From Chaunax sp. Z400 (lineage: Eukaryota > Chordata > Actinopteri > Lophiiformes > Chaunacidae): a DNA stretch of 64,000 bases. The notes below the pieces were generated by a model. It saw nothing but the letters and a program-made list of their open reading frames with translations, did no database searches and was not told the DNA's origin. Of the stretch, positions 1 to 14,554 are shown piece by piece (position 1 is the first letter of the stretch; every line of letters starts with the position of its first letter). Where the stretch lies: NCBI GenBank assembly GCA_037577475.1, contig CM075185.1, forward strand, positions 32,063,374 through 32,127,373, given 5' to 3'. The translations under genes were made by a program, and so were the position numbers.

Positions 1-1336
1 CAACAACCCTGTACAGAAGTCACTGCTCTCTAAGAGAGGATCCACTAGCACAACAATTAACTGTATGTGTGTGTTTGTGCAAACATGTGTGTGTTTGTTG
101 GGCGTTTCCTCTCTATTTTGACCATATAAGGTCATCTGCAGTCCTTCCTGCTGAGCTTTGAGACTTTTGATTATGGGATTGCAAAACCTGGTGCAACCAT
201 GGGAAGCACAAGGTGCATCACTTTGATAGCACAGAAGGGCGTGGCCCAGGTGCCTGCCGGGCATTTGCCTGGGTTTCTATGGCAACATTCCAACTGTGAG
301 ATTTAAAGTGCCTACAGGCCTCTGCAGCAGAGAAGCTGGGATCAGCTGACTTTAGTCACAACACAGTCAGACTTCAGGTCTTTACTGCCCCCGTCTCGTA
401 CTGACATAAGCACTGCTGAGAAGACAGCTGAGATGACCTCATTCTTTGACAGGTCACAGATTAGTCTCCAGTCATCTATGACGTCAGTCCTGAGCGGTAT
501 CCATCCATCTATACCTGCATGACAGGTCACAGGACTAGACACTATGATGGAACTGATCCAATAAAAAGTCAAAGCTGAGCTAGTTGTGATGAAACTCATC
601 ATAGCATATGTGTGCATCTATTTATTTTATACGTTTGTAGTATTTTATAATCTTTTTAACTCAGACACCATAACACTTTATGATTATTGCACTTCTTTTG
701 CATTGTTTTTATTGGTTTGTGTTTGTGTTTCTTCTTTTTGCACAGTGGTCCTGAGAAACACTACTTTGTTCCACTGTATGTGTTTTTAAAGATATGGTTG
801 GAATGACAAATATAATAACCTTGAACTTGAGTACCTGGACAAGTCTTGTTATAAACACTTCAAGCCATCAGCAGAGAGGAAATAATAAGACGCTCCTACT
901 TCCTGGAGGACCCGCAGACACTTGCTACAGTGGATACTGACACATCATTGAGCTAACTCCAAAATCAATATTAACAAATCACAAATTAAAACCAACCAGT
1001 GTCGAGTAAAAAACAGGTAAATCATAGACTAAAACAAAGACTAAGACTAAAAGATCCAGGGATCCTTAACAATGGAACCAACCATCAGTGGAAATAATAG
1101 GAATCTACTTTCCTATCTTAAAAACACGACTGATAAAGCAGCAGAAAGCTGAACACATTAAATCAGTACAATGAGGCAGAACTGAAGTGTTCATGTTGAC
1201 TGTGGAGGATTATCTCACTCTGCATAAGAAAAGCAGGCTGTCTGCTGCCATCCTTCACCCTCTGTTCGCTAGTGACAACACAACGTGACAGTTTCATTGC
1301 TGCAGGTTTCATGTTGGAGATGACAATTCTTCTTAC
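1..1336 (-). other. Intron 6 of the MTSS-family gene; no feature seen
   Basis: Lies downstream of exon 6. Both strands were read for the next I-BAR exon (the expected block is like LDSALQDVND) and it is absent. The 91-codon minus frame at 342-617 and the 67-codon plus frame at 586-789 show no family resemblance and no splice context. Sequence is AT-rich and unremarkable. Confidence 0.6.
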
Positions 1337-1411
1337 CTTTCTTCACCTTCTTCTGCAGTTTGATGGTGTCTGATGATTTCTTCTTGATGTCTGCTCTGGC
1401 CTTCTTGTGCT
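1337..1411 (-). CDS. mtss2: MTSS-family I-BAR protein, coding exon 6
   Basis: A 75-nt exon with acceptor TTGTTTAG|AGC and donor AAAG|GTAAGA. It completes the Glu codon from exon 5 and encodes HKKARADIKKKSSDTIKLQ followed by KKVKK. The IKKKSSDT-KLQKK block is diagnostic of MTSS1/MTSS2; its lysines form part of the positively charged PIP2-binding face of the I-BAR dimer in the known family. It ends one base into the next codon, a Gly codon if the following base agrees. No continuation is visible between 1 and 1336, so the next exon lies outside the window. Confidence 0.92.
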
Positions 1412-1438
1412 CTAAACAACACAAACAAGTCAGCAGTG

Positions 1439-1510
<72 letters not shown>

Positions 1511-1521
1511 GCATAGCATAC
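1412..1521 (-). repeat. 110-nt intron 5, mostly CA repeat
   Basis: The intron between exons 5 and 6. Positions 1441-1509 are an uninterrupted (TG)n on the plus strand, that is (CA)n in the transcript, making up over 60 percent of the intron. Only about 29 nt remain between the repeat and the 3' splice site. Confidence 0.9.
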
Positions 1522-1613
1522 CTTTAGCATGGTCTTTGTCCAGCTGACTGGCCACTTTTTTCCACTCCTCCATCTTCAGCTCCAGTGGAGTGATCAGACT
1601 TTCTGACAGAGCT
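1522..1613 (-). CDS. mtss2: MTSS-family I-BAR protein, coding exon 5
   Basis: A 92-nt exon with acceptor TTGTGTCAG|AGC. The first base completes Thr, and then 30 codons follow: ALSESLITPLELKMEEWKK, then VASQLDKDHAK, plus one base. WKK-A-QLDKDHAK is a conserved block of the I-BAR domain in this family, and L-ESL resembles MTSS2 (MTSS1 has LIDCL). The donor is AAAG|GTATGC, with a CA repeat beginning about 14 nt into intron 5. Intron 5 is only 110 nt long (1412-1521). Confidence 0.92.
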
Positions 1614-2021
1614 CTGACACAAAAACATTTTAAGTCTCAATTAATCATTGCATTTAAGGTTTTAATTAATTATCGTAAAAAGAAAAAAAGAGCCTGTGAT
1701 TTACATCAGTAACTCTCTGGTAGGTTGAGTCTTAATGATTAATCTTGTGGTGTGCCACAGCTAAAAATTTAAAGCTATTTGTTGACTCTTTCTCCAAATA
1801 ACTCGTTCATTTGTTCTGTACATGTAAAAGCTTCCCATTAAAGCAAACACGAGTCCATGGAATCCCGATGAGAAGCTGAGAGAAGAGAATATTTGACATT
1901 TCTGCTTGATGAGTGAATTCATTGCCACGTTGTTGGTCAATTAGTTTGGATAAACTTTTTTCTCATTTCTGCCGGTACTTCTTCTTTTGTTTTTTTATTT
2001 GAAGCAAAAAAATAGGGTAAA

Positions 2022-3826
<1,805 letters not shown>

Positions 3827-3830
3827 GTAC

Positions 3831-3915
3831 GTGGTGAACAGTTTGAGTTTGGACTCAATACTGCGGTGTCTCATACACATCCTGGTCAGTGCTGTGCCGA
3901 TGTCCTTGGTGGCAC
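3831..3915 (-). CDS. mtss2: MTSS-family I-BAR protein, coding exon 4
   Basis: An 85-nt exon with acceptor TTTCAG|GTG. It completes the Gly codon left by exon 3 and encodes ATKDIGTALTRMCMRHRSI followed by ESKLKLFT, ending two bases into a Thr codon. LTRMCMRHRSIE is nearly invariant in MTSS1 and MTSS2; the preceding GAT-DIG favours MTSS2 over the GGTREIG of MTSS1. The donor is CACCAC|GTACGACACAC, again running at once into a CA repeat, here about 1.8 kb long. Intron 3 upstream is about 18.8 kb and contains most of the minisatellites of the left half of the window. Confidence 0.92.
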
Positions 3916-4582
<667 letters not shown>

Positions 4583-4912
4583 TGCTATCATTGCTTCACA
4601 TAGCTGTATTAAGAAAATCAATGTGATTAAGATCTTGTGACCAGTGTTGTAATGTGTCTTGAAACAAAAGGTGTGTGTGTTTGGTGTGTGTTTAATTTAT
4701 GTAAGACAGAAACTGTGTCCTTTCACAATCAGCCTCGGATGATTGGATGGAACAATATCGGGTTTAAGAAAAACACACACACAAATACACTAATACAACA
4801 ACAGTCCCCTCATTATAAAGTACACTGTGTAATACCACTTCATGAGACACTATTAGCTCACATGTACACAAAACACCACAACACCTTACATCACTGGCAG
4901 ACACTCATGACC

Positions 4913-4914
<2 letters not shown>

Positions 4915-4976
<62 letters not shown>

Positions 4977-4992
4977 CACACACACACACAGC
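4915..4992. repeat. (CT)n then (AC)n compound microsatellite
   Basis: About 29 CT units followed after CATAT by a short AC run. Confidence 0.97.
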
Positions 4993-5105
4993 ACAATAGC
5001 ATTTTCATTCTGGGCCCGTTGCATCTTTATTCCCTGACGTCTGTCTGAACCTAATGAAGGTGTAATGAGGTGTCAGTTTGTTCCACCTCTGTTCCCCTCA
5101 GGAAC

Positions 5106-6305
5106 TATCGATCTATCAATTAATCTATCTACTTCTATCGACTCCGTTTCTATCGATTAATCTATCGACTCCGTTTCTATCGATTAATCTATCGACTCCG
5201 TTTCTATCGATTAATCTATCGACTCTGTTTCTATCGATTAATCTATCGATTAATCTATCGACTCTGTTTCTATCGATTAATCTATTGACTCTGTTTCTAT
5301 CGATTAATCTATCGACTCTGTTTCTATCGATTAATCTATCGACGCTGTTTCTATCGATTAATCTATCGACGCTGTTTCTATCGATTAATCTATCGACTCT
5401 GTTTCTATCGATTAATCTATCGATTAATCTATCGACTCTGTTTCTATCGATTAATCTATCGACTCTGTTTCTATCGATTAATCTATCAACTCTGTTTCTA
5501 TCGATAAATCTTTCCACCCTGTTTCTATCGATTAATCCAACGACGCTGTTTCTATCGATTAATCTATCGACTCTGTTTCTATGGATTAATCTAATGACTG
5601 TTTCTATCGATTAATCTATCAACTCTGTTTCTATCGATTAATCTTTCCACCCTGTTTCTATCGATTAATCCAATGACGCTGTTTCTATCGATTAATCTAT
5701 CAACTCTGTTTCTATCGATTAATCTATCGACTCTGTTTCTATTGATTAATCTATCGACTCTGTTTCTATGGATTAATCTATCGACTCTGTTTTTATGGAT
5801 TAATCTAATGATTGTTTCTATCGATTAATCTATCAACTCTGTTTCTATCGATTAATCTATCGACTCTGTTTCTATCGATTAATCTATCGACTCTGTTTCT
5901 ATGGATTAATCTATCGACTCTGTTTTTTATGGATTAATCTAATGATTGTTTCTATCGATTAATCTATCAACTCTGTTTCTATGGATTAATCTATCGACTC
6001 TGTTTCTATGGATTAATCTATCGACTCTGTTTCTATGGATTAATCTAATGATTGTTTCTATCGATTAATCTATCGACTCCGTTTCTATCGACTAATCTAT
6101 GGACTCTATTTCTATCGATTAATCTATCGACGCTGTTTCTATCGATTAATCTATCGACTCTGTTTTATCGATTAATCTATCGACTATTTTATTGATTAAT
6201 CTATCGACTCTGTTTGTATCGATTAATCTATCGACTGTTTCATCGATTAATCTATAGACCATTTTATCGATTAATCTATCGACTATTTTATCGATTAATC
6301 TAAAC
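5106..6305. repeat. 27-bp minisatellite with ATCGATTAAT in each unit
   Basis: About 1.2 kb of tandem units whose parts read TCTATCGACTCTG and TTTCTATCGATTAA, with point variants (ATGGAT, ATTGAT, CAACTC). Shorter forms lacking part of the CTCTGTTT segment accumulate towards the right end. Occasional 12-bp half-units (ATCGATTAATCT repeated) are present. The plus frame (LSINLSTLF...) and minus frame (RLIDRNRVD...) are open simply because the unit is 27 bp, a multiple of three. Intronic, so not a coding claim. Confidence 0.97.
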
Positions 6306-6858
6306 CAGAGGTCTTCAACAGGGGGTCCGCGACCCTTAGGGGTTCCGCGGAGGTACTGCAGGGGGGTCGCGAAATATTTGGTTGATTAGATAATTTTTTA
6401 TATTTTTTTAATCTTTAATTAAAATTAAAATTTCTAATTTTTAAATTTTTTTCCACAAATTTAAATGTCTTTAAATACACATTAAGATGATTCCAACATA
6501 TTGTAGCGAACGGATAAATGGAGGCAGAAGACGTTATCTTTCAGTCAGCAATGCACACATTCAGCGACACACAGCTCTCTCAAGCTGGGTTGTATGCAAG
6601 ATGTATGTTTATAAATGGCAGTGGCACGGCCACCCTGTACCTTGCACATGTTTAATAAAAACATGAATATATGAACCTGTGTATTATTTGAATAGCTTAG
6701 TATTGAATGCACAATAACAGGGTAGCTATGTTCATACATGGCACAAGGCCCAGTTTAATATAAAACACTATTTTATACAATATATATAGTAGGGGGTCCC
6801 TGCTCCATCTCTCCATCAGCTTGGGGGTCCTTGGCCTGAAAAAAGTTGAAGACCCCTG
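6306..6858. mobile_element. Non-autonomous hAT-type transposon, 553 bp
   Basis: Terminal inverted repeats CAGAGGTCTTCAAC (left) and CAGGGGTCTTCAAC (right, reverse complement) are flanked by a perfect 8-bp target duplication ATCTAAAC at 6298-6305 and 6859-6866. An 8-bp duplication with CAG ends is the hallmark of hAT elements. Interior GGGGGTCC runs near both ends are typical of this fish/vertebrate group. There is no transposase; the small minus frames at 6545-6882 show no DDE or BED features. It inserted into the tail of the 27-bp minisatellite. Confidence 0.88.
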
Positions 6859-6866
6859 ATCTAAAC

Positions 6867-7260
6867 GATTAATTTTCTCCAAAAAAAATCTGAGTAAACA
6901 TTAAATTTTTGAGGTCACTTTACTTTGACAAATGTTGCACAAAAACAAAATGTAAATGCAGGTCTATATAATAAAATGCAAAACTCTAAATTAAATTTAT
7001 ATTAGACTCCTTGACAAAGCAAAAAAAGATATTTTAGAATTACAAATCTTTTAGAAGTTTTTTGTAACATAAGATTGAAAAAAAAAATCTTTTACTTATT
7101 TAAGTCAAAAGTGCAACTTCAGAAGAGGTTCCTTTTCCTAATTAGACACCTTAAGAATAGATTTTAAAAATGCACTCCAAATAATGGCAGCATTAAAATA
7201 ATTGAGTAACAAAAACAAATAAAAGTTCTGTCTTAAATTAATTTAAATTAATTAAATTAA
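6867..7260. other. AT-rich stretch; no feature
   Basis: A-rich unique-looking sequence between the hAT element and the CA array. Confidence 0.6.
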
Positions 7261-7261
7261 T

Positions 7262-7328
7262 TACACACACAGACACTCATGTACACAAACACACACATAC
7301 ACAGACACTCATGTACACACACACACAG

Positions 7329-7361
<33 letters not shown>

Positions 7362-7386
7362 GACACTCATGTACACACACACACAG

Positions 7387-7446
<60 letters not shown>

Positions 7447-7680
7447 TCATGTACACATACACACACACACAAACACAGACACTCATGTACACACACACAC
7501 ACAGACACACACACACACACATAGACACTCATGTACACATACACACACACACACAAACACACACATACACAGACACTCATGTACACATACACACACACAC
7601 ACAGACACTCATGTACACACACACACAGACACACACACACACACACACATAGACACTCATGTACACACACACACACACAG

Positions 7681-7712
<32 letters not shown>

Positions 7713-7736
7713 TCATGTACACACACACACACACAG

Positions 7737-7768
<32 letters not shown>

Positions 7769-7838
7769 TCATGTACACACACACACAGACACACACACAC
7801 ACACACACAGACACTCATGTACACACACACACACACAG

Positions 7839-7870
<32 letters not shown>

Positions 7871-7901
7871 TCATGTACACACACACACACAGACACTCAT
7901 G

Positions 7902-7940
<39 letters not shown>

Positions 7941-8090
7941 TCATGTACACATACACACACACACACACACACAGACACACACACACACACACACAGACAC
8001 ACACACACACACACACAGACACTCATGTACACACACACACACACACACACAGACACTCATGTACACACACACACACACAGACACTCATGT

Positions 8091-8122
<32 letters not shown>

Positions 8123-8862
8123 TCATGTACACACACACACACAGACACACACACACACACACATAGACACTCATGTACACACACACACACAGACACACAC
8201 ACACACACACACACACAGACACACACACACACACACACACATAGACACTCATGTACACACACACACACAGACACACACACACACACACACATAGACACTC
8301 ATGTACACACACACACACAGACACACACACACACACACACACACAGACACTCATGTACACACACACACACAGACACACACACACACACACACACAGACAC
8401 ACACACACACACACACACACATAGACACTCATGTACACACACACACACAGACACACACACACACACACACATAGACACTCATGTACACACACACACACAG
8501 ACACACACACACAGACACTCATGTACACACACACACACAGACACACACACACACACACACACAGACACTCATGTACACACACACACACAGACACACACAC
8601 ACACACACACATAGACACTCATGTACACACACACACACAGACACACACACACACACACACAGACACTCATGTACACACACACACACAGACACACACACAC
8701 ACACACACACAGACACACACACACACACACACACATAGACACTCATGTACACACACACACACAGACACACACACACACACACACATAGACACTCATGTAC
8801 ACACACACACACAGACACACACACACACACACACACAGACACTCATGTACACACACACAGAG
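7262..8862. repeat. Compound (AC)n array with AGACACTCATGTAC spacers
   Basis: 1.6 kb of AC tracts punctuated every 30 to 60 bp by AGACACTCATGTACAC, with AGAC and ATAG variants. The right half settles into a regular unit of about 50-80 bp. All frames through it are repeat translations (His-Thr on plus, Cys-Val on minus). No gene. Confidence 0.97.
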
Positions 8863-11800
8863 CCGAAGGGTAAACCTGCAGCTCGGGTCTGCAGCTTTAT
8901 ACTATTGGGAAAAACAGCATCATGTATGAAGAGCTGCTTCGACTTCAAGCATTGATTACGTCTGCTAGAAACAGCTGTCCTAATGTGGCCACAGTCTGCC
9001 CTTCTGTTTCTGAGTCATGGCGTTGACTGACAGCCACAATGTTATATGTTAAATAAAATGATGTGATAGTGATGCTGACCTTTGGCCTTTTGGATATACA
9101 ATGTCATCACTTCATCATTTTCTCCTATTAGACGTTTTAATGATTGCGTTATGTGAGGTCTCAGTGATCTGGAGCTTTGATCACAAACTTTTAATCAGTT
9201 CATCCTGGAGTCCAAGAGGACGTCTGTCCTGAACTAGAAGGAACTGCCTCAGAACATTCCTGGGATATCATTAATGAGAATGGGAACAACCACGGTGAAC
9301 GTTACAACTATCAGATTCATCGACTGTTCAGTCAAAACAAAGTCAATCTAATCAATCACTTCAGTCATGTTTCAAGCAAAAACGCCAAATATTGTCTGGT
9401 TTCATCAACAGGCAGTAAGTGTGAGGCTGCTTTTCTCTGTTTTATATCACTGTAACCTAAATATCTTTGGGTTTGGGGGAAAAAAGCACAGAACCCAAGA
9501 CCTCTACCCCCACCAAGGGGGTCACGTCTTCACCATGTTGTTCGGTGTTTTTGTCACAAAAACCAACGAATGATGACGATTCTGTGTAGAATGATGTCAT
9601 TTTTGACAGTTTTTTTTTAATACATTTTCCCTAATTATGCAAAACCTGCTGAACCAATTTCCCCCAACCTTTGTGGAGGGGTGGGGGGCATGGGTCAGGT
9701 AAGCTAACCAGACAGGTGTAGGATTGTTCAACCTTGGTGGAGACATACACTCTACAGAACGCACGTGTGTGACTAGTGTATTGTTAACAAACTAAAAGAC
9801 TACATTTATAACTGTGGAAAAAAATGTTTGATTAATCATTAAAGATCTGATCATAACTACACACTGACTTATTTGAATATCAAAGTCTGAGAACTGCAGA
9901 GGGAGGAAACAGGCAGATTCTCACGCCCACCCGCACACCCACCCACCCACACACACACCCACGCCCACCCGCACACCCACCCACACACCCAGTTTGAAAG
10001 ACATGTGGGGACAAAGTGTCACTAAAGGAGGAAACACGACCAACTAGTTCACCATCTTCATCATCATCATCCTCTGTCAGATCACAGTACGAGTCCCGTT
10101 CATGACTTTAATCCTAACAAAGAAAGGTGTTGAAAAGAGAACATTCATATGACTAGAGGGACTAAAAGCCATGGAAACCACTCTGGAACTGAAGCTTCAG
10201 AGAAGCAGACAGACACACACAGACAGGTGTATCTCTGGAGGATCCTTCATGTTGTCACACACACCACTTACTGGACCAATTTCACGCATTTTGTGCTTTG
10301 TAAAGATTTGCAGCCAAAAAGATGAGAATATATGTCTCTTTAAATGTCAATCACAAAATGCTCTATATTATTATTTCCCCCATCAATGACATCAGCGTTG
10401 TCTGTCTGTTCAACAAGTTCCAACACGTTAAATCCTGCTTTATATTAAGGAGGAGTGTGTTTTGCATCCAGGTGCAGCACTGCATGCATTTGTTTTGGTT
10501 GTGTCCAGACATGTCTAATGGAGCATAGAGCTGGAGATGACTCCTGAGAAAAATGTAACCTGACAGGACGGGACAGAAGCAGTGTGGGAGCGACTGATCG
10601 GCACACTTAGTTCTGTACTGGTTTCAGTGAACTTTATGAAAAAGTGGTTTTATCAGTACAGAATCAAACAGAAGAACAAACCAGAACTGTTTGGTCTATA
10701 AGACTAAACAGTCTCTAACACTTTATGTGACTTTATTCTAGTCATGAATAAACTGACCAGATGATCAGTCAGTCTGGATGAAGCAAACTGTCTCTACCTC
10801 AACAAACACAGCTGACCTTAGGAAACCTCCATGACCACTAGTCAGCAGAAAGCATGTCTTGTGATCTATGTGTTTGTGTGTATGCTTTGAAAGCCCCATG
10901 ATGCTAAAGACGTCGACTGTTAGCAGGTTGGAGGGAAACCAGCCATGAGAAATCAGCAGAGATTAGATAAAAACAAAATGATTGAGGCAAGTTTTAGTTC
11001 AGATACTGTTCTTCTAATCAATCATCAACATTAGCAGTTATCAACAGATCAGTCAAAACAATTAGAGTCACTTCTCTGGACTAGCAGGAGACTAAAGGAT
11101 AAATCTATATGGTAATGAGTTCAAATGTTTTCAACTTTATTCTAAAGGAAGAACAAGAAAACAGAAGTCTGGTCGTTAAAACTATTTACATAAAGGTGAA
11201 GGGGAAAAAAGGACAAGACTTAAAAGAAGACTCAGAGGACACCAAAACAGTGCAGGGCCTTCGTCTCTGAGTTACTGACATTTAATAAAAGTTGATATAA
11301 ACCAATCCACAAACACACAGCCAGAGAAAGAATCAGCCAGTGAAGAGCAGACAGAATGACAGCTCACAGTTTCTATTAGAGACAAATGGATCAGACAACA
11401 GGAGAAGAACACACTACTACCACCAGGCACTGGTGAAACAGCTGTGATGCTGTACCAGCAGCAGAAATATGCTACACACATGTTCCTGTGAGGAGCTCCT
11501 TTAAAAAAAGAACAGAAAACGAGGTGCAGCTCTGCCAGGTCTGATCACAAGTCTACCACAACTATGCACAATCATATGAGGGCAAAGCAGCAGCAGAAGG
11601 TCCATCCACAGTCCACCAATCAATGATTGGTTCAGTTCAGCAGACGCAGTCAGTCTGATGCTGACGTGCAGAACAAACAGCAGCCGTCTTCTCACTGATG
11701 GTGGCTGAAGCCTGAGTTTACAGAACAGTCAAACTGTTAGACTGGATAAACTCTGTGATGATAATGCACACTGTATTGACTTTAGATGTTACAGGTATTG

Positions 11801-12509
11801 TTTGTTTGTTTGTTTGTGTGTTAGTCTATTAGCTACTTGGGTAGTCGTGACTGGCATCTAAGACCGATGGGAAAAAAAGACTGAAGATGGACCAAATTAA
11901 TCTTTTAAATGTATCTTACATGTTCTATGGTAGGAAAAGTGGACATATTTTTAGTTTAAATAGTGTCTTTGGCTCTTTTATAAACTAATTTAATTACTAA
12001 TTTAATTTTATATTTAACCTGAAGGCGTGGTACTTGTCTTCCATCAGAAAGAGGAGGGGACACTTCCTGGATGGTGTCCGATGTATTAGGAGACATGTTA
12101 GCAGCTTTTCCTGTTTGGGTTCAAGTTCAAGTGTTGAGTTCAAGTGCAGGCTTTACCAGAGTACACTAGGGACACTTGTGTATTCAAAGTGTTTTGTGAT
12201 ACTGAATTAATTATAAACAAGACTATTAATAATTAAAATATTAACTTGATTTATTATATTGACAAGTTCATTTATCTATTCATGTTTTGTCTTTGCTGAT
12301 ATTGGTTGTTACAATAAATACAAATACACTGCATATAGGAGTCGTCTTTATTATATGACAGTTTTCCTAAAACTACATTTTTAAAATATATCACCATGCT
12401 TACAATATTGCACTATATCTCAATATAGTGAAAAGTGAAGCCTGTATGATGACACTATCGTATGTTTGACTGTTGCCTACACAGAGCCCTGGTTGACACA
12501 CCACAGGGC
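8863..12509. other. Intron 3 interior, mostly unrecognised
   Basis: No exon is supported. 9500-9745 is an interspersed-repeat copy listed separately, and 9925-9990 is a CACCC/ACCC-rich run. Frames such as 9367-9573, 10171-10389 and 11272-11695 are short, show no known motif and lack flanking splice signals in phase with a neighbour. Confidence 0.5.
9500..9745 (+). mobile_element. Degraded fish interspersed repeat (GGCGGAG family)
   Basis: Begins near CCCCCACCAAGGGGGTCACG and ends with CCTTGGTGGAGACATACACT. In between are the words GCTGAACCAATTTC and GGAGGGGTGGGGGGCATGGG. This layout recurs at 30060-30680 and as tails at 15480-15620 and 48165-48320. I recognise it as a common teleost dispersed repeat, but I do not assign a class. 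Confidence 0.5.
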
Positions 12510-13440
12510 TTCTACATCACATCCCACCGATAGAGTACAGAGTTACATCCCACTGATAGAGTACAGAGTTACATCCCACTGATAGAGTACAGTTACATCC
12601 CACTGATAGAGTACAGTTACATCCCACTGATAGAGTACAGTTACATCCCACTGATAGAGTACAGTTACATCCCACTGATAGAGTACAGAGTTACATCCCA
12701 CTGATAGAGTACAGTTACGTCCCACTGATAGAGTACAGTTACATCCCACTGATAGAGTACAGTTACATCCCACTGATAGAGTACAGTTACATCCCACTGA
12801 TAGAGTACAGTTACATCCCACTGATAGAGTACAGAGTTACGTCCCACTGATAGAGTACAGAGTTAGGTCCCACTGATAGAGTACAGTTACATCCCACTGA
12901 TAGAGTACAGAGTTACGTCCCACTGATAGAGTACAGTTACATCCCACTGATAGAGTACAGAGTTACGTCCCACTGATAGAGTACAGAGTTACGTCCCACT
13001 GATAGAGTACAGTTACATCCCACTGATAGAGTACAGAGTTACGTCCCACTGATAGAGTACAGAGTTAGGTCCCACTGATAGAGTACAGTTACATCCCACT
13101 GATAGAGTACAGAGTTACGTCCCACTGATAGAGTACAGTTACATCCCACTGATAGAGTACAGAGTTACGTCCCACTGATAGAGTACAGAGTTACGTCCCA
13201 CTGATAGAGTACAGTTACATCCCACTGATAGAGTACAGTTACATCCCACTGATGGAGTGCAGTTACGTCCCACTGATAGAGTACAGTTACGTCCCACTGA
13301 TGGAGTACAGTTACATCCCACTGATAGAGTACAGTTACATCCCACTGATGGAGTACAGTTACGTCCCACTGATAGAGTACAGTTACATCCCACTGATGGA
13401 GTACAGTTACGTCCCACTGATAGAGTACAGTTACGTCCCA
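12510..13440. repeat. 24/26-bp minisatellite, about 37 copies
   Basis: Unit core CCCACTGATAGAGTACAG followed by TTACAT, TTACGT or the 2-bp-longer AGTTACGT. The rightmost third carries a GATGGAG variant alternating with GATAGAG, and 24-bp units predominate there. Open frames on both strands (for example VLYQWDVT repeats) follow from the 24-bp unit being a multiple of three. Confidence 0.97.
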
Positions 13441-14458
13441 GCTGGCAGTCTGTCTATGCTGGTACACAATCCTCTAACATGCAGCATTTTCCACATTCAG
13501 ACAACACACAGATGAGAACATGGGTGGCAACAAATCACAAGACCCACATGCAGACACACCAGACCAGTTCTGAGCACACACAAGACACTAACACACACAG
13601 GATCCCCTGCGGGTGTTCTGAGGATTAGTTAAGTACTTCACATGCTGAGAAGACTTGTCAACACAATGTATAACAGTTTTTGTGGGTTAATGTATGTGGG
13701 TGTGTTTATATGGAAGTCAACCGTCGTCTCTGACAGACTGAAGAAGCTGAGAGACAGAAGTGTGGTAGAGTATTGATGACGCACAAAAACTAGAGCTGTG
13801 TTCATTCTGGAGTCAACAGCTTGGTAAGAGCACAGATAGACCTGGATGAGGGAGAATGGAATAAAAACAGACTGTAATGAATGATTTGAGCAGCGACAGG
13901 GATTCTCATGTTCACAGTGATCAGTGACACTAACTACCAGCAGAGCAGAGCCTCACCTGTTTGACCTTAAAGTGAAGGCTCATCCTGTCAGACCCTGTCT
14001 TCTACTTCAAAACAAAAGCGTTTTCCAAGCACCACATGGAGACACGGAGCAGTGTGTGGTGTCTATTATTTTAATCATCAAAATGTGTTAACACTAAAGC
14101 AAGAAAATCCTGTTCAGTTTGATGGAAAATGACCTTGAATCAGAGTGAAATGAATTAAAGGTATCTAGTAGTTATACATCTGTCCAATGGTCATGTTAGT
14201 TTGTTAAATCAGTACAGTTTCATCTAGAATACCAAAGCACACGCCAGGACCAAAATGGCTTCCAAGCGATGTCTTGCAATCTTCAAACGGCCACGTAGCA
14301 GACTGGGATTACATGTTCACATCTGACTCTACGACTGATCCCATGCCTGAGCGCTCTTTAATGTTCAATAAGCACTGTGACTCTGTTTAGTGCGCTCTGA
14401 AATCTGCTCTCATCAATAGACAGTGGAGAAGACAGCTGTCAAAACACACTGCACAGGT
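13441..14458. other. Intron 3; no feature
   Basis: No gene or recognised repeat seen. The frame continuing out of the 24-bp array to 13628 is a repeat run-off. Confidence 0.5.

Positions 14459-14551
<93 letters not shown>
14459..14551. repeat. (AC)n microsatellite
   Basis: About 46 uninterrupted AC units. Confidence 0.98.

Positions 14552-14554
<3 letters not shown>

Noticed and set aside
5078..5614. 178-codon leucine-rich frame (LSTLFLSIN repeats)
   Set aside because: 27-bp minisatellite, a multiple of three; both strands are equally open.
5106..6305. CRISPR-like array (regular repeats)
   Set aside because: No unique spacers between repeats, and the genome is a vertebrate.
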